Positions 1-8,577 are shown, counted from the stretch's first letter. The stretch: 64,000 nucleotides of DNA from VRUE01 sp963824705 (GCA_963824705.1 CAWGQE010000003.1:2356001-2420000), one strand, 5' to 3'. The notes: generated from the sequence alone by a model not told the origin. Made by a program: numbers and translations.

Positions 1-214
1 CGGCGGGGAGCTGGTCCTCGGCGAAGCAGGCGTCGACCGGGCAGGCCTCGACGCAGGCATCGCAGTCGATGCACTCGTCGGGGTCGATGTAGAGCATCTC
101 GACCGAGTCGTAGTCGGGCTCGTCCGGGGTCGGGTGGATGCAGTCCACCGGACATACCTCGACGCACGAGTTGTCCTTCTGGCCTATGCACGGCTCGGCG
201 ATGACGTAGGTCAT
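1..214 (-). CDS. fdxA: 7Fe ferredoxin (3' end cut by window edge)
   Basis: Small soluble electron carrier; 71 residues are visible and the C-terminus lies outside the window. Cys9, Cys17 and Cys21 followed by Pro form the C-x7-C-x3-CP pattern of the [3Fe-4S] site in FdxA-type ferredoxins. A second cluster motif, CIDCDACVEACPVD, supplies the [4Fe-4S] cysteines. The acidic, short sequence with both motifs is diagnostic of the 7Fe bacterial type. The ATG is preceded by an AGGAGAAAG ribosome-binding site, which fixes the start. It is transcribed divergently from the SDR gene. The redox partner cannot be told from this window. Confidence 0.93.
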   Translation of the reverse strand, partial: MTYVIAEPCIGQKDNSCVEVCPVDCIHPTPDEPDYDSVEMLYIDPDECIDCDACVEACPVDACFAEDQLPA

Positions 215-336
215 TCGATGCTTTCTCCTGGTTCGACTTTGCGGTGCCAGGCAGGTATCCGGACCCTGCCCAACGCGAGCCGACATTTTAGGGATTCCGC
301 CGCACGGGGGTCCGTCGCGCTGCCGTTCGCGATGAT

Positions 337-1224
337 GTGCCCATGCTGCTCCTGACCGGCGCCACTGGAAGCATCGGTTCACGCCTGTTGCCGCTCCTGC
401 TGGAGCGGGGCGAAGACGTGCGCTGCTTGGTGCGGGAGCCGCGACGACTCGGCGCGCACCGGGTCGACGTGCAGATCGCCCTCGGCGACCTCGGCGAGAT
501 GTCCGACCCCTACCTGCTGCGCCAGGCGCTGCGCGGGGTCGACACGGTGATCCACCTGGCGGCGACGATCCGCGACCAGCCGCCGCACCGGATCGAGGAG
601 CTGAACGGGCTGGCCACGGTGCGGCTGCTGCGCGCCGCCGAGCGCAGCGGCGTGCGGCGCTTCGACTTCTTCAGCGCGCTCGACGCAGCCTCGGCCCAGC
701 GCACCCGCTTCTTCCGCGCCAAGTGGCTGGCCGAGCAGGCGATCGCTTCCTCGCCGCTGGAGACGACGATCTTCGCACCCTCGATCGTCTACGACCGCAG
801 CGACCCCTGGGTGACGCTGCTGCACCGCTTCTCCTTCCTACCGGTGCTGCCCGTCTCGGGCGACGGCCAGGCCCGCTTTCAACCGATCTGGGCCGACGAT
901 GCCGCCCGCTGCGTCGTCGCGGCGCTGGACCGCGACGGGCGCGATCGCTATGAGCTGGCCGGACCCGAGACGCTCAGCTACGACGAGATGTCGGACCTGG
1001 TCAGCCGCGTCGCGGGGCGACCACGGCCGCTCGTCCACGTTCCCCTGCCTCTGATCCGAGCCAGTTTGATCGGACTCCGCAACGTCTTCGGCGAGGCCGT
1101 GTTCGCAACCTGGGAGGAGGCAGAGCTTATGGAGGTATCGATGACGAGCGAGCGCGGCACCGCGGACGCGGAGGAACTCGGAATAATGCCGAGAAGGATG
1201 GGCGATGTCCTGGCGGAGGCTTAG
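337..1224 (+). CDS. Atypical SDR, NAD(P)-binding (NDUFA9/complex I 39 kDa-like) protein
   Basis: 295-residue Rossmann-fold protein. The N-terminal TGATGSIG stretch (Gly8, Gly11, Gly14) is the dinucleotide-binding loop of atypical or extended short-chain dehydrogenases, and VIHLAATIRDQ follows at the usual strand-4 position. The classical catalytic YxxxK pair is not evident, so it may bind a nucleotide without acting as a dehydrogenase, as in the NmrA/NDUFA9-like group. The start is either GTG at 337 or ATG at 343; no strong ribosome-binding site separates them. Its 3' end overlaps the next gene by 20 bases, suggesting translational coupling. Substrate unknown. Confidence 0.8.
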   Translation: MPMLLLTGATGSIGSRLLPLLLERGEDVRCLVREPRRLGAHRVDVQIALGDLGEMSDPYLLRQALRGVDTVIHLAATIRDQPPHRIEELNGLATVRLLRAAERSGVRRFDFFSALDAASAQRTRFFRAKWLAEQAIASSPLETTIFAPSIVYDRSDPWVTLLHRFSFLPVLPVSGDGQARFQPIWADDAARCVVAALDRDGRDRYELAGPETLSYDEMSDLVSRVAGRPRPLVHVPLPLIRASLIGLRNVFGEAVFATWEEAELMEVSMTSERGTADAEELGIMPRRMGDVLAEA

Positions 1225-2326
1225 AGCGTTCCTTTCCGCCGCGGCGCTTGCCGCAACCGTCGCGGCGATCGGCGCCGTACCGGCCTCGGCGATCAGCCTG
1301 GTTCCGCCCAAGCCAGACGTCTTCTTCGGGGTCAGCGACCGGGGCACGGCACAGGAATTCAACGAATTCACCGAACTGCTCGGCGGCAAGCATCCGGCCT
1401 TGCTGGAGACCTTCCACCCCTGGGGCAACAGTCTCAACGCGTCCTATGAACGTTGGCGCGAAACCGGCACCCGGCCGATCCTGCATATCTCGACCGCCGA
1501 CGACCAGACCCTGCAGGAGATCATCACCCCCGAGCAGATCGCCCTCGGCGCGGGCGACGATTACCTGCTGCAGCTCAACGACTTCTTCTTCAAACGCGGG
1601 CTGCCCGCCTACATCAGACCGCTCGGCGAGCCGAATCGCTGCCTCAACGTCTGGTCGGCGGTCAACTGCGACGGCAGCCAGAAAGGCGGCGAACACACGA
1701 CCGGCTGGTACAAGCAGGCGTTCCGCCGCATCTCGCTGATCGTGCGTGGCGGCAACACCCTGGAAGGGATCAACGCGACTCTGGCGGAAATCGGGCTGCC
1801 GCCGGTGAACCGGACCAAAGGCCCGCCGCCGACCAGCCTGCCCGGGGCGCCGGTGAGCATCATCTGGAGCCCGCTGCCCGGCGGCTCGCCGCGGGTGAAA
1901 GGCAACTTCCCCGGCAACTACTGGCCCGGCTCCCGCTGGGTCGACTGGGCGGGGACCGACTTCTACTCCCAGTATCCCGTCTGGAAAGACCTCAACCGCT
2001 TCTACGAAGCCAAGCAGTGGAAGCGCAAGCCGATCGCGATCGCCGAGTGGGCGGTCTACGGCGAAGACGAACCGCGCTTCGCCAAACAGCTCGTCTCCTG
2101 GCTGACCAAGCGCCAGCGAGTGCGGATGTTCGTCTACTACACGGGCTTCGGGCCGGGCTACAACCCCTACGACCTGAAGCTCTACCCACGCACGACGAAC
2201 ACGCTGCGGCTGAAGATCCGCCGCGCGACGTTCCTCACCGAAGCCGAATACAACGCCGGCCTGCTGCCGCCGCTGCCTCCTAAGCCCAAAAAGCCCGTAA
2301 CGCCGGCCCAACCTCCTAGCCCCTGA
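1205..2326 (+). CDS. Secreted GH26-like glycoside hydrolase
   Basis: 373-residue protein with a signal peptide (about residues 1-29, ending ASA) followed by a TIM-barrel glycosidase resembling family GH26/mannanase-type enzymes. IRPLGEPN puts a candidate acid/base Glu at about residue 142. IAEWAVYGED puts a candidate nucleophile Glu at about 281. The spacing fits clan GH-A retaining hydrolases. The C-terminus is a Pro/Lys-rich tail. It probably cleaves a beta-linked polysaccharide outside the cell, but the substrate is not predictable. Its TGA stop lies inside the left arm of the palindrome at 2323-2369, which may act as its terminator. Confidence 0.75.
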   Translation: MSWRRLRAFLSAAALAATVAAIGAVPASAISLVPPKPDVFFGVSDRGTAQEFNEFTELLGGKHPALLETFHPWGNSLNASYERWRETGTRPILHISTADDQTLQEIITPEQIALGAGDDYLLQLNDFFFKRGLPAYIRPLGEPNRCLNVWSAVNCDGSQKGGEHTTGWYKQAFRRISLIVRGGNTLEGINATLAEIGLPPVNRTKGPPPTSLPGAPVSIIWSPLPGGSPRVKGNFPGNYWPGSRWVDWAGTDFYSQYPVWKDLNRFYEAKQWKRKPIAIAEWAVYGEDEPRFAKQLVSWLTKRQRVRMFVYYTGFGPGYNPYDLKLYPRTTNTLRLKIRRATFLTEAEYNAGLLPPLPPKPKKPVTPAQPPSP

Positions 2327-3278
2327 TGGGCCTCAAAGCGTCCCTAGTGTTCGCTTTGAGGCCCATCAGCGGGTGTTGCTGGGTGAGTAGGCCACGGATC
2401 GTTTCGGCCAGGCGCCGGGGCTCGCGTTCGATTTGCTCCCAGGTGCAACGAGAGACGCGCCAGCCAGCCAGTTGCAATCGTTGCTCGCGCTCCCGGTCGC
2501 CCTGGAAAGCAGAGTCGGTGTCGTGATAGCGGCGGCTATCGGCTTCAACGATCAAACGCGCGTCGCGCCAGAGGAAATCGGGCATCGTGCGGCGGCCACC
2601 AGGGTAGAGCGTCACGTTGACCTCCGGCTGCGGCAACCCAGTGCGTTCGCACATACAGAGGAAGAGGATCTCCATGTCGCTCCTGGTGCGTTTGGTCTGC
2701 GGGTGAATCTCGTCCATCAACATCCGCAGCCGCGCCACCCCACGCCGCCCCCGGCTGCGCTTGATCAGCCGTCTAACAGCTGCGTGATCGAGAACCCGCA
2801 GCACCTCTGCCTCTGAAACGGCCTTCCGTAATTCCCAAACCGGCGCAACCGCTGCGAAGTCCAGCAAGGTTCGCGGCACCGTGGTGCAGGGAATTCCATG
2901 CAGCACAGTTCGATCAACGGGAGTCAGCGACCCGTCCCGATGCGCAGCGATCCCTTTGGGGATACGCCCACGGCGATTGGGCGCTGTCACATCAATCGGC
3001 GATCGACCCTCCTCGCGAAGCCCCCACAGCGCCGCCGCCGATCGATGCGACAGGACTGCATCGGGTCCGCAAGCAAGCACTGCCGCCAAGCGCCTGCCGT
3101 TACTCGACAGCAGTGGATGACGCAAGGCGAAGACTCCCTCGTGGACCCGATAAAGCTTGCCCGCCGCAACTCGGCGACAGGCGGCGTCCTTGCTGATCCC
3201 CAGGCTCCTGAGCTGATCAAGTGAAACCAGTCCCTGCTGGCGAGCCGCGACCTTACCGATCTCCGCGTCCTTCGTCAC
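2316..3278 (-). CDS. AbiEi-type antitoxin-domain / DUF559 endonuclease-fold protein
   Basis: 320 residues from a GTG start at 3278. The N-terminal ~50 residues (from VTKDAEIGKVAARQQG) match the winged-helix AbiEi_4-type domain of type IV antitoxin-like proteins. The C-terminal ~110 residues resemble DUF559, a PD-(D/E)xK, Vsr-like nuclease fold: PDFLWRDARLIVEAD, then a charged helix ending WRVSRCTWEQI. I prefer GTG 3278 because the longer frame, up to 3365, would translate through the right-hand palindrome. The gene thus sits between two related palindromes, the left one encoding its last codons. No AbiEii toxin partner is adjacent. Function unproven: orphan regulator, defence nuclease or element-encoded gene. 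Confidence 0.75.
   Translation of the reverse strand: MTKDAEIGKVAARQQGLVSLDQLRSLGISKDAACRRVAAGKLYRVHEGVFALRHPLLSSNGRRLAAVLACGPDAVLSHRSAAALWGLREEGRSPIDVTAPNRRGRIPKGIAAHRDGSLTPVDRTVLHGIPCTTVPRTLLDFAAVAPVWELRKAVSEAEVLRVLDHAAVRRLIKRSRGRRGVARLRMLMDEIHPQTKRTRSDMEILFLCMCERTGLPQPEVNVTLYPGGRRTMPDFLWRDARLIVEADSRRYHDTDSAFQGDREREQRLQLAGWRVSRCTWEQIEREPRRLAETIRGLLTQQHPLMGLKANTRDALRPIRG
2323..2369. repeat. Palindrome, left copy flanking the AbiEi/DUF559 gene
   Basis: Perfect inverted repeat with 18-bp arms (2323-2340 and 2352-2369) and an 11-base loop. The inner core GGGCCTCAAAGCG is shared with the palindrome at 3288-3340, in the same orientation. It overlaps the stop of the upstream glycosidase gene and the C-terminal codons of the downstream reverse-strand gene. 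There is no U-tract, so it would be a weak classical terminator; a REP-like dispersed palindrome is equally plausible. Confidence 0.85.
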
Positions 3279-3287
3279 GCCTGTAGC

Positions 3288-3340
3288 CCGCCGACGGGCC
3301 TCAAAGCGTCCTATTTGTTCGCTTTGAGGCCCGTCGGCGG
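3288..3340. repeat. Palindrome, right copy flanking the AbiEi/DUF559 gene
   Basis: Perfect inverted repeat with 21-bp arms (3288-3308 and 3320-3340) and an 11-base loop. The core and most of the loop match the palindrome at 2323-2369. Just outside the core, two base pairs differ between copies but stay paired (T-A in the left copy, C-G in the right), so the stem rather than the sequence is preserved. It lies immediately upstream of the GTG start at 3278. Confidence 0.85.
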
Positions 3341-3457
3341 CGGGTTGGAGGCGGTATAGGGACATGGGGCATGCTGGCTGGCCTGGACGCGCCGGTGGCG
3401 CGCTGATTGCGCCGATTTGTCAGAGGCTCCGTGCCAATTCTCACCACGGCTAGCGCA

Positions 3458-3490
3458 CAAAAAGAGGGGCCCGGTTTCCCGGGCCCCTCG
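3458..3490 (-). terminator. Rho-independent terminator of groESL
   Basis: Reading the reverse strand, the stem GAGGGGCCCGGG pairs with its complement around a very short loop and is followed directly by a run of five T. It lies about 50 bases after the groEL stop and is the clearest intrinsic terminator in the window. Confidence 0.93.
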
Positions 3491-3538
3491 CAAAAGCCAC
3501 TCGCCTGTCGAGGCGAGCATACGCCTGGGCAGGCGTGA

Positions 3539-5179
3539 CTACATCATCCCGCCCATGTCCGGCATACCGCCGCCGGGCATACCGCCGCCGGCGCCGTCCT
3601 TCTCCGGTGGTTCGGCGATGATCGCCTCGGTCACGAGGATGTTCTTGGCGATCGACGCGGCGTTCTGCAGCGCCGAGCGCGTGACCATCGTCGGGTCGAT
3701 GACGCCGGCCTTGATCAGGTCGCCGTACTCGCCGTTGGCCGCGTTGAGGCCTTCGCCGGCCTTCAGGTCACGGACCTTGTTGACGACGACCGAGCCCTCC
3801 AGACCGGAGTTCTCGGCGATCTGGCGAACCGGCTCCTCGAGCGAGCGGTGCACGATGCGAGCACCGGTCACCTCGTCGGGATCATCGAGCTTGTCGGGGT
3901 CGAGGTCGCTCTGCGCGTTCAACAGCGCGACGCCTCCGCCCGGCACGACACCCTCCTCGAGCGCCGCCCGGGTCGCCTGAAGGGCGTCCTCGACGCGGTG
4001 CTTTTTCTCCTTCATCTCGGTCTCGGTGGCGGCGCCGACCTTGACCACCGCGACACCGCCGGCCAGCTTCGCGAGGCGCTCCTGGAGCTTCTCGCGATCG
4101 AAGTCGGAGTCGGTGTTCTCGATCTCCTGCTTGATCTGGTTGATCCGACCTTTGATGTCCTCGGCGTCGCCGGAGCCGTCGATGATCGTCGTCGTGTCCT
4201 TGGAGACGACAACGCGGCGGGCCTTGCCGAGCTGGGCCAGCTGGGTGTTCTCCAGTTTCAGGCCCATCTCCTCGGTGATCACCTCACCGCCGGTGAGGAT
4301 GGCGATGTCCTCGAGCATCCGCTTGCGGCGGTCGCCGAAGCCCGGGGCCTTGACCGAGACGCCGGTGAAGGTGCCGCGCAGCTTGTTGACGACCAGGGTC
4401 GCGAGGCACTCGCCCTCGACGTCCTCGGCGACGATCAGCAGCGGCTTACCACCCTGCATCACCTGCTCGAGCACCGGCAGGATGTCCCGCACGGAGCCGA
4501 TTTTCTGGTTGGCGATGAGGACGTAGGGATCCTCGAGCACGGCCTCCATGCGGTCCTGGTCGGTGACCATGTACGGGGAGATGTAGCCCTTGTCGAACTG
4601 CATCCCCTCGGTGAACTCCAGCTCCATGCCGAAGGTCTGGCCCTCCTCGACGTTGACGACGCCGTCTTTGCCGACTTTCTCGATCGCGTCGGCAATCACG
4701 TTGCCGATCTCGTCGTCGGCGGCGGAGATGGCGGCGACGCGAGCGATCTGCTCCTTGCCGGCGACCTCCTTGGACTGCTTGTTGCGCAGGTTGTCGACGA
4801 CGTCGTCGACAGCCTTCTCGATCCCGCGGCGCAGAGCCAGCGGGTTGGCGCCGGCGGCGACGTTCTTGAGGCCATGACGAACGATCGTCTGGGCCAGCAG
4901 GGTCGCCGTCGTGGTGCCGTCGCCGGCAACGTCGTTGGTCGCCGTGGCGACCTCGCGGACCAGCTGGGCACCCTGGTTCTCGAAGACGTCCTCGACCTCG
5001 ACCTCGCGGGCGATGGTGACGCCGTCGTTGGTGATCGTCGGCGCGCCGAACTTTTTGTCGAGCACGACGTAACGGCCTTTCGGGCCGAGGGTGACCTTGA
5101 CGGCGTCGGCGACTGCATCGACGCCGGCCTGCAGGGCCCCGCGTGCCTCCTCCTTGTACTTCAGCTCCTTGTGAGCCAT
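3539..5179 (-). CDS. groEL: Chaperonin GroEL (Hsp60)
   Basis: 546-residue class I chaperonin, full length. The N-terminus (AHKELKYKEEARGALQAGVD), the DGTTTATLLAQ nucleotide-binding loop, the EEGVVPGGGVALL segment and the C-terminal Gly/Met-rich tail (GGGMPGGGMPDMGGMM) are all typical. It assembles into the double-ring ATP-driven folding chamber in the cytoplasm with GroES as lid. The start ATG follows an AAGGAGG ribosome-binding site. It lies 46 bases downstream of groES in one operon controlled by the CIRCE element and ends at a strong terminator. The His-rich tail of some actinobacterial GroEL1 paralogues is absent, so this looks like the housekeeping-type copy. Confidence 0.98.
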   Translation of the reverse strand: MAHKELKYKEEARGALQAGVDAVADAVKVTLGPKGRYVVLDKKFGAPTITNDGVTIAREVEVEDVFENQGAQLVREVATATNDVAGDGTTTATLLAQTIVRHGLKNVAAGANPLALRRGIEKAVDDVVDNLRNKQSKEVAGKEQIARVAAISAADDEIGNVIADAIEKVGKDGVVNVEEGQTFGMELEFTEGMQFDKGYISPYMVTDQDRMEAVLEDPYVLIANQKIGSVRDILPVLEQVMQGGKPLLIVAEDVEGECLATLVVNKLRGTFTGVSVKAPGFGDRRKRMLEDIAILTGGEVITEEMGLKLENTQLAQLGKARRVVVSKDTTTIIDGSGDAEDIKGRINQIKQEIENTDSDFDREKLQERLAKLAGGVAVVKVGAATETEMKEKKHRVEDALQATRAALEEGVVPGGGVALLNAQSDLDPDKLDDPDEVTGARIVHRSLEEPVRQIAENSGLEGSVVVNKVRDLKAGEGLNAANGEYGDLIKAGVIDPTMVTRSALQNAASIAKNILVTEAIIAEPPEKDGAGGGMPGGGMPDMGGMM

Positions 5180-5225
5180 TGGTTTCCTTCCTCCTTGGTG
5201 TCTCTAAGTCCTGATGGCGGGGGGT

Positions 5226-5513
5226 CTAGCCGAGCTTGGCGAGGACGTCCGACTCGCGCAGCACGAGCAGGTCGTCGCCCTCGACGGTGACCTCGGTGCC
5301 GCCGTATTTGGAATAGAGGACTTCGTCGCCATCGCTCAAGTCGAGCGGGCGGCGCGAGCCGTCCTCCTGGATTGCGCCATCGCCGACGGCGATGACCTTG
5401 CCCTTCTGCGGCTTCTCTTTGGCCGTGTCGGGGAGGACGATGCCACTGGCGGTCGTCTCCTCCTCCTCGATCGGCTTGACGATCAGCCGGTCCCCGAGGG
5501 GCTTCAGCTTCAT
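5226..5513 (-). CDS. groES: Co-chaperonin GroES (Hsp10)
   Basis: 95 residues, normal length for GroES. It starts MKLKPLGDRLIVKPIEEEE and contains the mobile loop TTASGIVLPDTAKEKPQ that contacts GroEL, then the dome and the conserved GDEVLYSKYGGTEV segment. It forms the heptameric cap of the GroEL chamber. It is the first gene of the operon, with a GGAGG ribosome-binding site before the ATG and a CIRCE operator 82 bases upstream. Confidence 0.98.
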   Translation of the reverse strand: MKLKPLGDRLIVKPIEEEETTASGIVLPDTAKEKPQKGKVIAVGDGAIQEDGSRRPLDLSDGDEVLYSKYGGTEVTVEGDDLLVLRESDVLAKLG

Positions 5514-5594
5514 CCGTGAACCTCCGTTATGGGTGATTTACTGGTCAAAGTCGTGAATTTCGCGCCTCAGAGCCGTTTCTGCGGTCTCCGGGCG

Positions 5595-5621
5595 TTGGCA
5601 CTCTACACAGGTGAGTGCCAG
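5595..5621 (-). promoter_or_regulatory. CIRCE element (HrcA operator) of groESL
   Basis: TTGGCACTC, nine bases, GAGTGCCAG. This matches the consensus TTAGCACTC-N9-GAGTGCTAA with only the mirror-paired A/T position changed to G/C, so the inverted repeat is intact. On the reverse strand a TATCTT -10-like hexamer lies just upstream, so HrcA binding would cover the transcription start. hrcA itself is not in the window. Confidence 0.93.
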
Positions 5622-5677
5622 CCGCTGTAAAGATAGCGAGACCGCGCGGTGCGCGAGCGTTTTGCGGCGCGGACTCG

Positions 5678-6151
5678 CTAGCCGCTGGCAAGCAGCTTGC
5701 AGCCGAGCAGCTTGGCGATGCCGGTGGCACCGTGGGACATCACCCAATCGTGATTCCACTCGAAGGCCGGGCGGGCGACCGGCGCGAGCAGGTTCATCCA
5801 CGGCTTCGTCGTCGAGACGTTCCACTCGTAGAGGACCGCGGTGACGCCCTCATGCTCGTAGAGCCGCCAGCGGCCGATTCCGGCCAGCTCGCCGACCGCG
5901 TCGGCCTGCAGCAGGTAAGGCCGCTCGATGTGCGTCGTCGTCACCTCGAACTCGACCCGGTAGGGCAGGAGGCTCTTCCAGACCATCCGCGAGACAGCGC
6001 CGATACGGCTGCCATCGCCGCCGTTGCGTTCTTCGACCTCCTCGACCCCCCGCCACCACTCGGGCCAGCGCTCCTGGTCGTAGATCGCCTCCCAGACGGG
6101 CTCGCGTGGCGAGTCGAGCAACCAGGTGGTGAGAAAGGCGTAGTCGGCCAT
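5678..6151 (-). CDS. SRPBCC (START-like) family protein
   Basis: 157 residues. The opening (MADYAFLTTWLLDSPREPVWEAIYD followed by W-P-E-W-W) is the standard beginning of the SRPBCC/polyketide-cyclase-2 helix-grip fold: a first strand, then the x-x-VWxxI helix and a WPEWW turn. The fold encloses a hydrophobic pocket for lipids or aromatic ligands, and the ligand here is unknown. No signal peptide, so cytoplasmic. It lies 33 bases downstream of the ASCH-like gene on the same strand, so the two may be cotranscribed. Confidence 0.8.
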   Translation of the reverse strand: MADYAFLTTWLLDSPREPVWEAIYDQERWPEWWRGVEEVEERNGGDGSRIGAVSRMVWKSLLPYRVEFEVTTTHIERPYLLQADAVGELAGIGRWRLYEHEGVTAVLYEWNVSTTKPWMNLLAPVARPAFEWNHDWVMSHGATGIAKLLGCKLLASG

Positions 6152-6184
6152 TGAGACGGGATACGGAAGCGGCGCGCTCTTCGA

Positions 6185-6589
6185 TCAGTTGTGGTGCGGG
6201 GTCTCCCCATTGCCGAAATGCGCGCCCGGCGGCTCGACGATCTGCGAGAAGCGGATCACGGTGACGATGTCGTCGGGGCCGATCGTGCGGCCGTAGATCT
6301 GTTCGAGGAACTTGACCTCGTCCTCGAGCCGGCGGAACTCGGGGTTGTCGTGCTCGATGTCGCGCGGCGAGAGGTCGCCGACCTTCTTCACCTCGACGTC
6401 GTCGATGCAGGCGGCGAAGATTTTCTCGCGCGGGCTGTGGCGGAAGCCGACGGTTATCCAGACCACCTGGCCGCGCTCGTACTTGCTGGTCTTGTCGCCG
6501 AGCCGGATCGTCGCCGTCTTGCGACCGCGCTTGAGCTGGTCGACGAAAACCGTGGAATAGAAGTTGAGCACGTAGATCCCGCCTCGCAT
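6185..6589 (-). CDS. ASCH-like domain protein
   Basis: 134 residues from ATG 6589. An upstream in-frame extension is possible but has no homology-like features. VLNFYSTVFVDQLKRGRKTATIR followed by YERGQVVWITVG resembles the ASCH domain, a PUA-related beta-barrel thought to bind RNA: a strand, then the GxKTxTxR element near the N-terminus. The remainder is charged, with a helical stretch around EFRRLEDEVKFLEQIYG. A cytoplasmic nucleic-acid or nucleotide-modification-related role is inferred only from the fold. It overlaps no neighbour and precedes the SRPBCC gene. Confidence 0.65.
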   Translation of the reverse strand: MRGGIYVLNFYSTVFVDQLKRGRKTATIRLGDKTSKYERGQVVWITVGFRHSPREKIFAACIDDVEVKKVGDLSPRDIEHDNPEFRRLEDEVKFLEQIYGRTIGPDDIVTVIRFSQIVEPPGAHFGNGETPHHN

Positions 6590-6687
6590 GCGCTGCGAGC
6601 GTATCTGAAGGCGCCAGGCGCGGTCCGTCTGGACGTTTGTACAGGCTCGGGTGTAGGGACCGCGCAAACGGGTCGATGAGGGGCACG

Positions 6688-8577
6688 ATGCACTCTGCCT
6701 CCATACGCGCTCCGCGGTTCCTGAGCGGAGCTCTCGTCTGCGCCGTCGTCTTTCTGATGCTCGGCGTCGCGGCCTCGGCCTCCGCCGCCACCTGCGACGG
6801 CAAGCACGCGACGATCGTCGGCACGCCCGGCAACGACGTCATCGTCGGCAAGAAGGCCAGCGACGTGATCTACGGCGGTGGCGGCGACGACAAGATCTCC
6901 GGTGGGCCCAACGGCAACGACACGATCTGCGGCGGGCCGGGCGACGATGTCATCCACGGCGGGCGCGGCTTTGACGCCCTCTACGGCGAAGGCGGCGACG
7001 ACCGGCTCGCCGGCGACAGCGGCTCCGACCACGTCGATGGGGGCGGCGGCAACGATGCACTCAAGGGCGCCGATGGCAGCGACAGCCTGCTCGGCGGAGC
7101 CGGCAGCGACGAACTCCGCGGCGGCAAAGGCCCCGACCGGATGCTCGGCGGCGGCGAAGGCGACGTGCTGATCGGCGAGAAAGGCTCAGACGAAGAGGCC
7201 GGCGAAGGCGGCAACGACTGGCTCTACGGAGAAAAGGGCAACGACCGGCTCGACGGCGGCGAAGGCGAAGACAAGATCGAAGGCGGGCCCGGCGACGATC
7301 CCAGCCTCGAAGGCGGCGGCGGCACCGACCTGGTCATGGGCGGCGCCGGTAGCGACAACGCCGACGGTGGCGAAGGCGACGACGACGTCGTCCGCGGCGA
7401 CAGCGGCGAAGACACGCTGAACGGCGGTGGCGGGAACCAGGACATCGTCTCCTACGCGAGCGCGACCCGCGGCAGCGTCATCGTCGACCTCGAAACCGGC
7501 AAATCCAAAGGCGACGGACACGACACTCTGCAGGGCTTCGAGGACGTGGTCGGCTCGCCGCAGGGCGACACGATCGTCGGCGACAACGAAGTCAACCGAC
7601 TCGACGGCGGGGTCGGCGACGACAACCTCGATGGCGACGGCGGCCCGGATGAAGCATTCGGGGGGGCCGGCAGCGACGAATGCGACGGCTTCACCACCGA
7701 GCATTCATGCGGCACCGAACCGCCGCCACCGCCCAACGACACCTTCGCGATCCTCAACCAGGGCCTCGACGGCTCGAGCCTGATCGTCCAGGGTGACGCC
7801 GGCCCCAACAACATCCAGGTTGCCTTCGGCGGTGATGGCTGGACGGTCTCCGACGACAGCGGCATCTTCGCCGGCGAAGGCTGCGCGCCGGCGAGCGGCA
7901 CCAGCGTTAACTGTGCGGTCCCCACGGCCACCGGGCTGGTCGTGATCACCGGCGGCGGTGGCGACGACGACATCTCCATCGCCGACAGCGTCCCAACCGG
8001 CGTCCACGTCCGCGCCAACGGCAACGCCGGCTCCGACACCCTGTCAGGGGGCCCCGGCGACGACGTGCTGGAAGCCGGCGAGAACTACAACAATCCCGAC
8101 GACGGAAACGACACGCTGATCGGCAACGACGGCAGCGACGTGCTCTACGCGGACCCCGGTGCCGACCAGCTTTCCGGCGGGCCCGGAGACGACCTGCTCG
8201 TCTCCTCGGTGGCGGTCTGCCAGGGACACACCTATGACGGCGGACCCGGCGACGACACCGTCTCCTACGGCCGCTCGGACGCGGCGCTGACGGTTGAACT
8301 GGGAGGTACCGGTGGGCCCAGCGGGTGCGGCAGCCCCGACCAGGTCGGCTCCAGCAACGAGAGCCTCGAGGGATCCGACGGGCCCGACGTACTGATCGGG
8401 GACAGCGGCAACAACAGCTTCCTCGGCCACCTCGGAGCCGACACCTTCATCGGCAAAGGGGGCAACGACTTCATCGACGCCATCGACGGCCAGCAGGACA
8501 AATCGATCAGTTGCGGTGGTGGTGGCAACGACGAAGTGATCAAGGACAAAGTCGATCCGAGCCCGGTCGGCTGCTGA
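6688..8577 (+). CDS. Secreted RTX (hemolysin-type calcium-binding) repeat protein, copy 1
   Basis: About 629 residues from ATG 6688, which follows a GAGGGG ribosome-binding site; an in-frame ATG at 6676 is less well placed. A signal peptide (about 33 residues, ending ASASA) is followed by long arrays of GGxGxDxUx nonapeptides (for example GGGGDDKISGGPNGNDT), which fold into a calcium-binding parallel beta-roll. Two arrays are separated by a ~120-residue less repetitive beta segment. No protease or lipase domain is seen, and no type I secretion genes are adjacent, so Sec export is more likely than classic RTX secretion. Probably a cell-surface or matrix protein. Tandem paralogue of the next gene. 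Confidence 0.88.
   Translation: MHSASIRAPRFLSGALVCAVVFLMLGVAASASAATCDGKHATIVGTPGNDVIVGKKASDVIYGGGGDDKISGGPNGNDTICGGPGDDVIHGGRGFDALYGEGGDDRLAGDSGSDHVDGGGGNDALKGADGSDSLLGGAGSDELRGGKGPDRMLGGGEGDVLIGEKGSDEEAGEGGNDWLYGEKGNDRLDGGEGEDKIEGGPGDDPSLEGGGGTDLVMGGAGSDNADGGEGDDDVVRGDSGEDTLNGGGGNQDIVSYASATRGSVIVDLETGKSKGDGHDTLQGFEDVVGSPQGDTIVGDNEVNRLDGGVGDDNLDGDGGPDEAFGGAGSDECDGFTTEHSCGTEPPPPPNDTFAILNQGLDGSSLIVQGDAGPNNIQVAFGGDGWTVSDDSGIFAGEGCAPASGTSVNCAVPTATGLVVITGGGGDDDISIADSVPTGVHVRANGNAGSDTLSGGPGDDVLEAGENYNNPDDGNDTLIGNDGSDVLYADPGADQLSGGPGDDLLVSSVAVCQGHTYDGGPGDDTVSYGRSDAALTVELGGTGGPSGCGSPDQVGSSNESLEGSDGPDVLIGDSGNNSFLGHLGADTFIGKGGNDFIDAIDGQQDKSISCGGGGNDEVIKDKVDPSPVGC
6784..6969 (+). repeat. 186-bp block identical to 8769-8954
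   Basis: The segment coding the end of the signal peptide and the first RTX repeats is base-for-base identical to 8769-8954 in the next gene (offset 1985). Flanking sequence diverges abruptly on both sides, which points to recent gene conversion or unequal exchange rather than simple old duplication. Confidence 0.93.

Noticed and set aside
3279..3365. Longer N-terminus of the AbiEi/DUF559 protein starting at 3365
   Set aside because: The extra 29 codons translate the palindrome at 3288-3340 and add Arg/Ala/Pro residues with no homology-like pattern; GTG 3278 begins right before the conserved domain.
3848..5290. A 480-codon forward open frame opposite groEL and groES
   Set aside because: Antisense to two certain genes; composition is a mirror of their codon bias, with no domain and no ribosome-binding site.
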